A DNA stretch of 64,000 nucleotides, from NCBI GenBank assembly GCA_023399155.1, contig JAEWQP010000006.1:310001-374000 (forward strand). The letters are read 5' to 3'. Made by a program: the position numbers and the translations under genes. The stretch is from Verrucomicrobiota bacterium. Its GTDB lineage: Bacteria; Verrucomicrobiota; Verrucomicrobiia; Opitutales; Opitutaceae. This document shows, one piece after another, positions 45,516-54,972 of the stretch (position 1 is the stretch's first letter; the number at the start of each line of letters is the position of its first letter). The notes beneath the pieces are model-generated. The model was not told the DNA's origin and ran no database searches. It worked only from the letters and a program-made list of their open reading frames with translations.

Positions 45516-46001
45516 ATGGCCACGAACATCACGCTTCGCGCGATCGAAGCCGCCGACCTGCCCGTGTTTTTCGAGCACCAGCTCGATTCGGAGGCCACGC
45601 GCATGGCGGCTTTCCCCTCGCGCGAACGGGACGCCTTCATGGCCCATTGGGCGAAGATTCTCGCGGATCCGGCGTGTGTGACGCGCACGGTCGTTTGCGA
45701 TGGGTGTGCCGCGGGAAACATCGGCGCATGGACCGACGCGGATACACGCGAGCGTCTGGTCGGCTACTGGATCGGCCGCGACCACTGGGGACAGGGCGTC
45801 GCAACAGCGGCGCTGTCGCAGTTTTGTGAGTACGAACGGGTGCGCCCGCTCACCGCGCGCGTCGCCAAGCACAACGCCGCCTCCATTCGCGTCCTGCAGA
45901 AGTGCGGTTTTGTGCTTTCCGGCGAGGACCGCTTCACCGGCCTCGATGGTCAGGCGCACGAGGAGTTCATCCTCACGCTTGATGCAGGCGCGACGCGCTG
46001 A
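45516..46001 (+). CDS. GNAT-family acetyltransferase
   Basis: A 161-residue protein with the RimJ/L-like GNAT core: ITLRAIEAADLPVFFEHQ at the start, VGYWIGRDHWGQGVATAAL (acetyl-CoA loop Q-G-V-A-T-A) and ARVAKHNAASIRVLQKCGF (the motif B helix). Protein or small-molecule N-acetylation is expected; substrate unknown. The start at MATNITL was preferred over longer Arg-rich extensions. Confidence 0.9.
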   Translation: MATNITLRAIEAADLPVFFEHQLDSEATRMAAFPSRERDAFMAHWAKILADPACVTRTVVCDGCAAGNIGAWTDADTRERLVGYWIGRDHWGQGVATAALSQFCEYERVRPLTARVAKHNAASIRVLQKCGFVLSGEDRFTGLDGQAHEEFILTLDAGATR

Positions 46002-46234
46002 ACGCCCGTCCGGCCTTCACGTTCGCGAATGTTGCCTGGCCAGGCACGAGCACGTCACGCCCTGTTGCGTCAGGGCCCGTCGTTTGGATGTCATCCACAG
46101 TCCGGCTGCGCACGAGCCGCAGCCACCATCAGGAGAGACAGATATCGCCAGCAAGCGGAGAAGCTCGGGGACGCGGGGCGATCGGAAAGCGAAGCTGCAC
46201 GGTCAGGCGGCCCGGAGGAAGGCCGTACCCAGTC

Positions 46235-46660
46235 CTACATGACAAGCGATCCGTTCGCATCGAACTGGAACTGTGCGGCCCAGGCGACCTCCCAGTAGTA
46301 GCCGTCGGGGTCGGAGAAGTAGCCGCTGTGCCCGCCCCAGAATGTGTCCTGGGCTCGCTTCACGATTGTGCCACCCGCCCGTTCGGCGAGCGCGAGCACT
46401 TCGGCGACCTCTTCCTTCCTGCGCACGTTGTGGGCGATCGTGATACCGCCAAAACCTTTTGCCGGAAGGACGCCCGGGCCGATGTCCTCGGCCAGCCTGT
46501 CCAGCGGGTAGACCGCCAGCCGCACGCCGGCCGTGGCGAAGAACGCAATCGGGTCCCCCTCCTTCGCAGCCGTTGAGAAACCGAGGCCATCCCGGTAGAA
46601 CCGGATCGACCGGTTCACATCCGCGACACCCAAGGTGATGATCGTGATTCTTGGCTCCAT
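46235..46660 (-). CDS. VOC-fold protein
   Basis: A 141-residue protein with glyoxalase/bleomycin-resistance-like halves: ITIITLGVADVNRSIRFYRD, VRLAVYPLDRLAEDIG, TIAHNVRRKEEVAEVLAL and GGHSGYFSDPDGYYWEVAWA, the last of which carries the conserved Glu region. The protein is cytoplasmic; the reaction is unknown. It is the third VOC protein within 3.5 kb. Confidence 0.88.
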   Translation of the reverse strand: MEPRITIITLGVADVNRSIRFYRDGLGFSTAAKEGDPIAFFATAGVRLAVYPLDRLAEDIGPGVLPAKGFGGITIAHNVRRKEEVAEVLALAERAGGTIVKRAQDTFWGGHSGYFSDPDGYYWEVAWAAQFQFDANGSLVM

Positions 46661-46895
46661 GAGAACCGGCGCGGATGGCGCCGGTCGGGGCAGCGTGTCC
46701 TGATGCAGGACGCGCGTCAACGGATCTGCCTCACGCTCACCCGCACTCGACGCGGTTGCACCAACCGCGGGCGAGCTGCAGGTGGTGTCGGGTGCGGCGG
46801 CGATTCCCGGGCGGACGTAGAAGGGAGGCGAACGGCATGTACGCATTCGCGCATCGCGCTACCGAACGCGCCGGGTTAGCCTGCGGGCGAATGCT

Positions 46896-48260
46896 ATGAA
46901 ACCTCGACTTGTCTGGGTCGCCCTGTTCACCGGATTCTGCGCCGCCATCGGGATGGTGCGCGCCCAAGACGCGGCCAGCGACGGGCTGCTTGCGCGTGCG
47001 GCCGGAGATGTGGAGCAGCATCGCATGGGCGAGATCCGGATCCGGGTGCTTGATGCGGCGGGCCGGCCAGTCGCCGGTGTGGCCCTCACCGTGGACCAGA
47101 AGACCCACGCCTTCCAGTTTGGATCGATCGCGTTCGAACTGCTTCATCGCAACCACTTCTCGCCCGAGCAGGAATTGTTGTTCAAGGAGCGCTTCACGCG
47201 CCTGTTCAACCTGGCCGTCTTTCCTTTCTACTGGGACGGTTACGAGCCCGTGCCGGGTCGCACAGCCTGGGAGACGACGCTTGAGACCGCGATATGGTGT
47301 AGGGAGAACGGTATTACGGCGAAAGGTCATCCGCTTGCCTGGACGCACGTTGCCGGCATGCCCGCGTGGCTTCACGAGCTGCCTCCCGAATCCAGCATGG
47401 CACTGCTTCAGGCCCGCATCGTCGGTGCGGTGAAAGGCTTTTCGGGCACCATCGACCTCTGGGACGTCGCCAATGAGGCGGTCAACACCGTGCCGTGGGA
47501 CGTGGCCATGCAGATGTCGGCCAGGGTGGAGGATCAGCGCTACCCTGCCGAGGGCGCATCGATCGAGGCGATCGCGGACTGGGTCGAGCCCTGCTACCGG
47601 TGGGCCCATGCGGCAAATCCGGAGGCGACGCTCCTGCTCAACGATTTTGGGCAGATCGCGTGGACACCGGTGCGTGAACGGTTCTTTGCGCTCGTGAAGG
47701 AACTGCAGCGGCGCGGCACGCCGCTGCACGGCATCGGCCTGCAGGCGCACGAGCCGCGCTCGGAGTGGTTTCATCCCCGGAAGGTCTGGGATACGCTCGA
47801 ACGCTTCAGCGAGTTGGGTCTTCCCATACACATCACTGAGTTTCACCCGCGGTCCCTCGGCGAGCCGATCACCGGCGACTACAGGCAGGGTGAATGGTCG
47901 GAGGACGCGCAGGCGGAGTTTGCGCGCATGATCTACACGCTGGCCTTTGCCCACCCGTCCGTCGTGTCGTGCACGTGGTGGGACTTCACGGAGAACGATT
48001 CCTACATCAAGGGAAGTGCTCTGCTGCGAGAGGACCTGGGTCCGAAGCCCGCCTATCAGGTGCTCGATGACTTGATCAACACCCGCTGGAAAACCCGGGC
48101 GCGGATGACGACGGACCAGGACGGGCGCGTCGTGTTGCGCGGATTCTTCGGCGAGTACACAGTCCGTTCGGAATGCGCCGACCTGCCGGCGTCGACATTT
48201 CAGCACGCTCCGGGCGCCGCTGGCGAGTGGACGATTCAGCTCGCGGACGGGCCCAGGTAG
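46896..48260 (+). CDS. Secreted endo-1,4-beta-xylanase, GH10
   Basis: A 454-residue protein with signal peptide (PRLVWVALFTGFCAAIGMV). An N-terminal extension of ~45 residues and a carbohydrate-binding-like strand set (IRIRVLDAAGRPVAGVALTV) precede the TIM barrel. The acid/base is Glu194 in WDVANEAVN and the nucleophile is Glu315 in IHITEFHP. The motif GHPLAWTHVAGMPAWL and the TWWDFTEND end are GH10 signatures. It cleaves the xylan backbone outside the cell, complementing the GH11 enzyme. Confidence 0.93.
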   Translation: MKPRLVWVALFTGFCAAIGMVRAQDAASDGLLARAAGDVEQHRMGEIRIRVLDAAGRPVAGVALTVDQKTHAFQFGSIAFELLHRNHFSPEQELLFKERFTRLFNLAVFPFYWDGYEPVPGRTAWETTLETAIWCRENGITAKGHPLAWTHVAGMPAWLHELPPESSMALLQARIVGAVKGFSGTIDLWDVANEAVNTVPWDVAMQMSARVEDQRYPAEGASIEAIADWVEPCYRWAHAANPEATLLLNDFGQIAWTPVRERFFALVKELQRRGTPLHGIGLQAHEPRSEWFHPRKVWDTLERFSELGLPIHITEFHPRSLGEPITGDYRQGEWSEDAQAEFARMIYTLAFAHPSVVSCTWWDFTENDSYIKGSALLREDLGPKPAYQVLDDLINTRWKTRARMTTDQDGRVVLRGFFGEYTVRSECADLPASTFQHAPGAAGEWTIQLADGPR

Positions 48261-48470
48261 CATCGGTGCGGTGCGTCCCCCGGCCCGCCGCCCACCTGTC
48301 GACATCCAGTCGGGACTCGTCCACCGGGACGAGGCGATCGCGGGCGATGATTCAGGATTGCCCGATTCGGGCAGCACGGCACAATTCAGACAACCCAAGC
48401 CTGCGATGCGAGTGCCCTTCGCAATACCGGTAAGGCGCGCGCGCCTCACGCCCAGCGGCGCATCCCACCC

Positions 48471-48650
48471 ATGAGTGAACACAAGTGTGCGTCCTGCAGC
48501 CTGCGCGCGCGGTATGACTCGAACCCGAGGTCATGGCTCGGTCGCTTCTGGCGCTGGCACATCCGCTTCTGCCCGGGGTGGAGGCGATACATCGCGTCGC
48601 TGCCTGAGGAGACGCGGCAGAAGTTGACGAACCGGATACACGGCCTGTGA
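48471..48650 (+). CDS. 59-residue Cys-containing miniprotein
   Basis: A complete small frame (59 residues): MSEHKCASCSLRARYD, then a Trp/Arg-rich core (LGRFWRWHIRFCPGW) and LPEETRQKLTNRIHGL. The CASC pair (Cys6, Cys9) and the later HIRFC (His31, Cys35) suggest a zinc or other metal site. The region is followed by the STN-like gene, 49 bases downstream on the same strand. I know of similar small conserved proteins in related genomes but cannot assign a role. Confidence 0.65.
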   Translation: MSEHKCASCSLRARYDSNPRSWLGRFWRWHIRFCPGWRRYIASLPEETRQKLTNRIHGL

Positions 48651-48699
48651 CTGCGTTGGACTCCATGTTCCTGCTGCGGATAGGAACCCGCCATTCCCT

Positions 48700-49197
48700 A
48701 TGAAATCGAAAGCATTGCTGGTTTCGCTGATCGTCACCGTCTCCGCCTATGGAGCCGACAAGGTTGTCATAAGCGACGAGGCCAAGGCCGAGGTTCAGCT
48801 CGAGGAGAACGGTTCCTCCACCTCCGGCGGCATGCGGCAGGAGGTTGCCGTTGTTTCCGTGAAGAAGGGGTTTTTCTCCGATCCGATTTCACTCGACGAG
48901 CGGATCGCCGCCCTGGAATCCATGACGGCCTTCTACCGGCTCCTGCAGCAGCAAGGCGTCGATCTGGAGCAGAAAGTTTCCGGCGATTTTTCGGGATTGC
49001 TCTTGAAGGATGTGTTGGCGCAGTTGCTGCCGGACATGCCGGTGGAGTTTCAGGACGTGGATGAGTCGGTCACGGTCCTGAAAATGACCGTTACGGAGGC
49101 GAGGCTCGAACAGGTCCTGGACTATCTCGACGACGGCGCGGGCGTCTACTTCAGCTGCACGGAGGGTGGCATGGTGGTCACCTCGAAACCACGTTGA
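48700..49197 (+). CDS. Secreted STN-like domain protein
   Basis: A 165-residue protein with signal peptide (MKSKALLVSLIVTVSAYG). A charged linker (SDEAKAEVQLEENGSSTSGG) precedes a helix region (RIAALESMTAFYRLLQQQGV). The C terminus has the Secretin/TonB short N-terminal (STN) pattern: LLKDVLAQLLPDMPVEFQDV, SVTVLKMTVTEARLEQVLDY and a final VTSKP. STN domains are usually found in secretins and TonB-dependent receptors; here it is free and exported. A damaged paralogue lies at 42476. Confidence 0.75.
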   Translation: MKSKALLVSLIVTVSAYGADKVVISDEAKAEVQLEENGSSTSGGMRQEVAVVSVKKGFFSDPISLDERIAALESMTAFYRLLQQQGVDLEQKVSGDFSGLLLKDVLAQLLPDMPVEFQDVDESVTVLKMTVTEARLEQVLDYLDDGAGVYFSCTEGGMVVTSKPR

Positions 49198-49426
49198 GCG
49201 GACGTATTGCCCGTGGGGTGCGGGCATCGGTGGCCGCCATGGCGACACCGGCGACGGAGATCATCCATGATGATTTTTCCGAGGCCGAGCGCGCGGATTT
49301 CCTCAAGTAGGGTGAGCGATTGGCCGGTTCGGGTCTCGCCTGCGATGCCGTGGGGTGTGTCGCCCGGCCCGGATTTTTCATCAGCGACCTAACCCCAGTC
49401 CCGCACTCGAGAACACGTAGACGCGC

Positions 49427-50812
49427 TTACACCGGTCGGCCGATCACCTTTTCGATCGGCCGGCGCAGCAGCGCGATGACCACGCCCGTCGCGAGTGCGA
49501 TGAGCGTGAGCATGAGGAAGAACCGGTCCTTCGGCATGGTTTCGTAGAACGTGCCGAGGTAGCCGGTCATGTAGTTGCCGAAGAAGCTCGAGAGATACCA
49601 CATGCCCATCATCGTCGAGGCCAGGCGGGCTGGAGCCACCTTGTTTACGAGCGAGAGGCCGATCGGCGAGAAATAGAGTTCGCCGATGGTGAACATCCAC
49701 GTCGTGCCGACGAGCCAGAGCAGGCTGCCCCGTTCGCCGTCCGGCACGATCCGCGCGGCCAGGACCATGCCGATATAGCCCAGTCCGAGCAGTCCGCAGC
49801 CGAACGCGATCTTTGCGATGCTGGTGGAGGTGTGTCCGCGCCGCGAGCGCCACGCCCAGAAGGCCGAGAGCAGCGGTGCGAAGAGCACGATCATGATCGG
49901 ATTGAACGACTGGTACCACGTCGACGGGAACGTAATGCCGAGAAAGGTCCAGTCCGTGCGCTTGTCGGCCCAGAGCTGCATGGTGTTTCCCTGCTGCTCG
50001 TAAACGGCCCAGAAGGTGATGTTGAGCATGCACAGGAACACGAGTGCCCCCATCGCGAACCAGTCGCGTGAGGTCAGTGGCTGCTTCGGCGCAGCCGCGC
50101 GCCCGGCTGAGCCCGCCGACAGGGCCGAGGTGCCCTTGGGTACGAGACCGCTGGTCAGCCAGTAGATCGCCAGGCCGATCATCATGCCGACGCCAGCGGC
50201 TCCAAATCCCCAGTGCCAGCCGACCATCTGGCCGAGGGTCCCGCAAACCAGGGGCGAGAGAAAGGCACCGACATTCACGCCCATGTAGAAGATCGTGTAG
50301 GCGCCGTCGCGCCGGGGATCGCCGGGTTTGTAGAGGTCGCCGACCTGGGTGGAGATGTTGGGTTTGAAGCAGCCGTTACCCGCAATGAGGAAAGTGAGGG
50401 CGACGAGAAACATATCCTCGCTCGCCATGAGAAAGTGCCCGAGCGCCATCAATGCGCCGCCGAGGTAGACGGTGCGATAGCGGCCCAGGACGCGATCGGC
50501 CAGAATGCCGCCGAAGAGCGGCGTGAGATATACAAGCCCGGTGTAGATCCCGTAAATCTGTGAACCCATCTGCTGTACCGAGAGAGGGCCGAAGATCCGC
50601 CCCAACAGCGCCTCCAGTGTGCCATAGCCGAAGACCCGGCCGGCCCGTGCCGGGTCCGCCAGCAGGTGATCGGTCATGTAGAGCACGAGCAGGGCCCGCA
50701 TGCCATAGTAGGAAAACCGCTCCCACATCTCGGTCATGAAGAGTCCGTAGAGCCCGACGGGATGGCCGAACAAGTCCCTGGATCTAAACCGGGCGGTAAT
50801 GAAGTCGCGCAT
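49427..50812 (-). CDS. POT-family proton-dependent oligopeptide transporter
   Basis: A 461-residue protein with 12-14 transmembrane helices. The POT signature lies in TM1 (LFMTEMWERFSYYGMRALLV) and the family motif in FYMGVNVGAFLSPLVCGTLG. The GNGCFKPNISTQVGDLY region is also characteristic. It imports di- or tripeptides with protons. The substrate range is not readable. The upstream neighbour is a leftward ABC permease, separated by 139 bases. Confidence 0.93.
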   Translation of the reverse strand: MRDFITARFRSRDLFGHPVGLYGLFMTEMWERFSYYGMRALLVLYMTDHLLADPARAGRVFGYGTLEALLGRIFGPLSVQQMGSQIYGIYTGLVYLTPLFGGILADRVLGRYRTVYLGGALMALGHFLMASEDMFLVALTFLIAGNGCFKPNISTQVGDLYKPGDPRRDGAYTIFYMGVNVGAFLSPLVCGTLGQMVGWHWGFGAAGVGMMIGLAIYWLTSGLVPKGTSALSAGSAGRAAAPKQPLTSRDWFAMGALVFLCMLNITFWAVYEQQGNTMQLWADKRTDWTFLGITFPSTWYQSFNPIMIVLFAPLLSAFWAWRSRRGHTSTSIAKIAFGCGLLGLGYIGMVLAARIVPDGERGSLLWLVGTTWMFTIGELYFSPIGLSLVNKVAPARLASTMMGMWYLSSFFGNYMTGYLGTFYETMPKDRFFLMLTLIALATGVVIALLRRPIEKVIGRPV

Positions 50813-50951
50813 ACAGGATCGTCGAGAAATGGAGAGCGGCGGGGCGAAAGGACAGGTTCAAACTCCGGCGATGCGCACCGCGTCCCAGCCGAACGCCAGC
50901 AAGAGCGATCAGGGGAGTGCAACCCCGACCCGCGGCGCGCACGGTCACCGC

Positions 50952-53327
50952 TCACTCGCGCCGCAGCAGCGCGGCGACGTTCGCTTTCGTTGCCCGGCGC
51001 GCGGGCCACGCGCACGCGAGGCCGGCAGTCGCGAGCAGCAAACCCGAGACCAACGCGAGCACGGCCGGATCGTGCGGCGCCGTCTCGTAGAGCAGACTTT
51101 GCAGGTAGCGGACCAATGCGACGGCACCCGCGAGGCCGAGCAGCACACCGCCCGCCGCCAGCAGCAAGCCGCGCCGCACCACGAGGCGAACCAGGTCGTG
51201 CGCGGTGGCCCCGAGCGCCATACGGATGCCGAATTCGCCCATGCGGCAGCTGACGGCATAAGCCAGGACGGAGAACAGGCCGACTGTGGCCAAGCCCAGC
51301 GCCATGCCCGAAAGCACCTGCAGCACAGACTTCACAAACCGCTCCGGGCCCGTCCAACTCTCGCGCAGTTCTCCCAAACCAGCTACATACAACACCACGA
51401 GTTGGGGATCGGATTCGTAGACGGCTCGCTTGATCAGGCCCGCCATCTGCGCGTCCGGTGATGCCGCCACCCGCAGGATGAAGGTGTTCATGGCCGGCGG
51501 CCACCATGTCTCCGGTGCGTAGAGGTGATAGCCTGGTCCCTCACGAAGGCGATCACGCACGTCCGCGACGACTCCGACCACGACCCACGCGCTCGCGCCG
51601 CTCCCGGCATCCGCGGGTTTGTTCAGCAGCATTCCAATGGGATCTTCATCGCCGAAACGTGCGCGGGCGAAGGATTCATTGATCATCACCTCAGCGCCTG
51701 TACTCGCACCCATCCGGCCGCGCAGCAGGGTCATGCCCGCTGTCGTGAAGTAGTCCGCCGAAACATACTCGACCTTCGCCTTGACCAGGCTGCCGTCGGT
51801 CAGTTCGACGTCGATGTCCCCGTAATAGTAGCCCGGCAGCAGCGTATCCGTGCCATAGCTCGCGGCGACCACACCGGGTACGCGGGCTAACCTGGTCTGA
51901 AGTTCCTGCAACAGTGCCAGCCTCGCTTCGCCTCCCGCAACGTGGCCGGCTGGAAAGTCCAGCCGCAGCTTCATCAGGTGACCCTCATTGTAGCCCAGCG
52001 GTACGTGGTGCAGGCGTTCGATCGTGCGGACCATCAGGCCCGCACCCGTCAGGAGGATCACGGCAAACGCCGCCTGCACGACGACGAAGCCGCCGCGCAG
52101 CCGCGCCAGCCGTCGGCTCTCGCCCAGGCTGCCACCGCCCTCCTTCAGCCCGTCGTTCACATTTGCCCGGACGATCCACAACGCGGGAACCGTCACGATG
52201 AACAGCGTCGTCGCCATCGTGAGCGCGGCCAGCACGGGAACCGTGCGCCCGTCCAGCGTCCACCGGGCCCAGTCAAAGTTCGCACCAAATCCGGCCTGGA
52301 ACATGAGCAGCGGCACCAGCCAGTTGGCCAGGAGTACCGCCACCGCGCTCGCCAGCAACGCGAGCGCTGCACCTTCGAGCAAACACAACCGGATCAGCGG
52401 TACCCGCCCGCCACCGAGCGCGAGGCGAATGCTCATTTCACGTCGCCGGCCGAGCAGACGCACGAGCATGAGGTTGGTCGCATTGAGACACGCGATGGAG
52501 TAGAGGAAGGCGACGGCCGCCACCACGATCCAGAATATCTTCGGCTGAAGTGAGCGGGCGATGTCGCGAACAAGCTCCGCGCGTGGCTTGGCTTCGGCGA
52601 AATACATCTCGAGGTTCGGCGACAGACCCACGTGTGTGGCGTCGAGCGCAAGATTCGCCTGCTCCAGCGTCACCCCGGCGCGCAGTCGCCCGAAAAACAA
52701 CAGCGCATACGACGCCGAATCGCCGGTGTTCGGACGTTCCTCCAACGGCCGGATCACCTCCGGATGGCTGAGAACGGGAAGCGCCTGCCGTGGCGCGAGC
52801 ACGCCGACGATGGTGCACACGCTCTGATCAACAATCAGCGTGCGGCCGACCACGTCCAATGCGCCGTGGAAGTGTTTCTGCCCAAACTCGTGGGAGACGA
52901 CAACCACGTCCGTGCGCCCCGGCTGGTCCTCGTCCGGCATAAACCCTCGCCCGTGCGCCGGTACTACCTCGAAGAGGGGCAGTAGGCTGGGCGATACAGC
53001 CAACACCCGGCTGCCGATGGGCTCACCTGCGAGCACGATGTTGACGGTTTGTTGGACCGCCACGGCAGTTCCGGCGAACACGCGGTCCAAACCGCCGTAG
53101 GCTTGCACATGCTCCTGCCGCAGCCATCCCATGTGCCCCTGTTTGTCTCGGGTCATGACACAAACGAGGTCGTCAGGGGCGCGGATCGCCTGGAGCAGCA
53201 GGCGATCGACCACGCTGAAGATCGCGGCGGCGGCACCGATGCCGAACGCCAGCGTCAACACGGTCACCGTTGTGAAACCTTTCGTCCGCGCAAGCGAGCG
53301 CAGCACATAACGCAGGTCGGAGAACAT
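50952..53327 (-). CDS. FtsX/MacB-type ABC transporter permease (ADOP-like)
   Basis: A 791-residue protein: MFSDLRYVLRSLARTKGFTT at the start of the first permease half, a periplasmic MacB-PCD domain, FtsX-like transmembrane helices (IFWIVVAAVAFLYSIACLNA, LCLLEGAALALLASAVAVLL), then a second half ending with LLAAGGVLLGLAGAVALVRY. This is the acidobacterial duplicated orphan permease layout (two halves, no linked ATPase). It would export a macrolide or lipopeptide or act in envelope stress; partners unknown. The start was placed at MFSDLRY. Confidence 0.88.
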   Translation of the reverse strand: MFSDLRYVLRSLARTKGFTTVTVLTLAFGIGAAAAIFSVVDRLLLQAIRAPDDLVCVMTRDKQGHMGWLRQEHVQAYGGLDRVFAGTAVAVQQTVNIVLAGEPIGSRVLAVSPSLLPLFEVVPAHGRGFMPDEDQPGRTDVVVVSHEFGQKHFHGALDVVGRTLIVDQSVCTIVGVLAPRQALPVLSHPEVIRPLEERPNTGDSASYALLFFGRLRAGVTLEQANLALDATHVGLSPNLEMYFAEAKPRAELVRDIARSLQPKIFWIVVAAVAFLYSIACLNATNLMLVRLLGRRREMSIRLALGGGRVPLIRLCLLEGAALALLASAVAVLLANWLVPLLMFQAGFGANFDWARWTLDGRTVPVLAALTMATTLFIVTVPALWIVRANVNDGLKEGGGSLGESRRLARLRGGFVVVQAAFAVILLTGAGLMVRTIERLHHVPLGYNEGHLMKLRLDFPAGHVAGGEARLALLQELQTRLARVPGVVAASYGTDTLLPGYYYGDIDVELTDGSLVKAKVEYVSADYFTTAGMTLLRGRMGASTGAEVMINESFARARFGDEDPIGMLLNKPADAGSGASAWVVVGVVADVRDRLREGPGYHLYAPETWWPPAMNTFILRVAASPDAQMAGLIKRAVYESDPQLVVLYVAGLGELRESWTGPERFVKSVLQVLSGMALGLATVGLFSVLAYAVSCRMGEFGIRMALGATAHDLVRLVVRRGLLLAAGGVLLGLAGAVALVRYLQSLLYETAPHDPAVLALVSGLLLATAGLACAWPARRATKANVAALLRRE

Positions 53328-53559
53328 GGGGCAGGGTGGGGATCGGGCGACGTCCATGGCACGCGCCGATGCTGGATTGTGCAACGGACGCTTGTGGGAA
53401 CAAGCGCCTTGTGGCGACGTATCCGTGACCGGCCATTCGCTCACGGTCCGCACGGTCAGGCACCACACCGCACCCGCCCGCACCGCCGAAGTCCCGGCTC
53501 ATCATCCTGCACCGGAGCATTGCCCTGGGCCGCTGGCTTGCTTTTGCTTCCCCTCCGCC

Positions 53560-54579
53560 ATGCCGCTCTTCTCTATCCGTGCTTCGCTTTTCTGGGGTTT
53601 GCTCGGTGGATTCACCCTCGCTGCTTCGGCCGCGGTGCAGCGGTCGGAGGTTCGCATTCGAGACCCGTTCGTGCTGCCCGATCCCGCCGCGCAGATATAC
53701 TACGTTTACGGCACGACGACGGCGGGGATCTTCGATGGCGGCATCGAACGCAAGGCCGTGATGGTCTTCAAAACCAGGGACCTCGAGTCTTGGGAGGATC
53801 CGGTTCCCGTGTGGGAGGTGCCCGCCGATCACTGGGGCCGAGAAACCGTCTGGGCACCGGAGGTGCATGTGTATCAGGGGAAATACTACCTGTTCGTGAC
53901 CCTTACCTCCAAGGACACGCTGCCGACGCCCTCGGGCCGGCCGCAGAACGTGCTGCGGGGCACTGAAATCCTCGTGGCCGACTCCCCGCTCGGGCCGTTC
54001 CAACCCGTCGGTCAGGGGCCGCAGACGCCGCACGATTGGATGGCGCTCGACGGCAGCCTGTGGGTCGAGGACGGCGTGCCCTACATGGTCTTCTGTCACG
54101 AGTGGGCCCAGATTACGGATGGCACGTTCGACATCGTCCGGCTGAGTGAGGACCTGTCGCGGGCGGTCGGCGAGCCGAGGCTGCTTTTCTCCGCTTCCGA
54201 GGGCCCTTGGGTGCGCTGCCGGGGCGACATCGGCGAGTTGTATCAGGGCAAACGCTACCATGCCTACGTGAGTGACGGGAACTGGCTGCACCGTACGAGA
54301 AGCGGCACGCTGCTCATGCTCTGGTCGAGCTACGGACCGGCCAGGTACGCCGTGGGCATCGCCCGCTCGACGACGGGTAGCGTATTCGGTCCCTGGGAAC
54401 AGCTGCCTGATCCCCTCTGGTCGGACGACGGTGGCCATCCGATGTTGTTCCGCACCTTCGACGGCCGGCTCGTAATGGTGATCCACCAACCGAACCGGCA
54501 GGTGGAGCGCGCGCGTTTCTTCGAGGTCGAGGACCTCGGCGACACACTGCGGCTCAAGGGCGAACTCGGAAGCCGCTGA
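53560..54579 (+). CDS. Secreted GH43-like glycoside hydrolase
   Basis: A 339-residue protein with a signal peptide (IRASLFWGLLGGFTLAASA). The five-bladed propeller begins with RIRDPFVLPDP, the usual Asp region of GH43, followed by WAPEVHVYQGKYYLF and APHDW-like QTPHDWMALDGSLW. Both are frequent in arabinofuranosidases, xylosidases and related enzymes. It probably trims side chains or short xylo-oligosaccharides. It is divergent from the ABC-type permease. Confidence 0.87.
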   Translation: MPLFSIRASLFWGLLGGFTLAASAAVQRSEVRIRDPFVLPDPAAQIYYVYGTTTAGIFDGGIERKAVMVFKTRDLESWEDPVPVWEVPADHWGRETVWAPEVHVYQGKYYLFVTLTSKDTLPTPSGRPQNVLRGTEILVADSPLGPFQPVGQGPQTPHDWMALDGSLWVEDGVPYMVFCHEWAQITDGTFDIVRLSEDLSRAVGEPRLLFSASEGPWVRCRGDIGELYQGKRYHAYVSDGNWLHRTRSGTLLMLWSSYGPARYAVGIARSTTGSVFGPWEQLPDPLWSDDGGHPMLFRTFDGRLVMVIHQPNRQVERARFFEVEDLGDTLRLKGELGSR

Positions 54580-54972
54580 GTCGGCGGGCTGCCATCCCGG
54601 CCTTCGCGAGTCTCCCACTATGGAGAGGAGCAGGCCGAAAGCGCTAGTCGACGGGAACTCGCGGGCGCCATGCGGCGCGCCGGACTGACGGACCCCGGGA
54701 ATGCTCGCTTACGTCGCAGTCGGTGGCCGGCAGGTGTGGACGGAGGCGAGCCGGCACGAACTTGCCAACGCAGCCCCGTTTCGTCCTTTGCCCGAACGGT
54801 AGGGTCATCACCAGGGTGCTGGTTCTTCGCGTGCGACGTCGCGTCGGCCGCGGCACCCCTCCCCCATGAAACGAAGTCTGGCGGTCGCTCAGGTTTTCCG
54901 TAGTCTGGAGCAGTCGGCAACGCGCCATCGGCACCGCGGCTGAGCACCTGCCATCTCGGATCCCCCGTCCTG
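54580..54972. other. Intergenic region
   Basis: About 393 bases between the GH43-like gene and the sigma factor gene. No supported gene was found; it probably contains the promoter of the sigma/kinase operon. Confidence 0.35.

Noticed and set aside
49198..49426. Short frame ending ...DDFSEAERADFLK
   Set aside because: About 38 codons, looks like the tail of a lost gene, but I cannot identify a family or a start; too weak to call.
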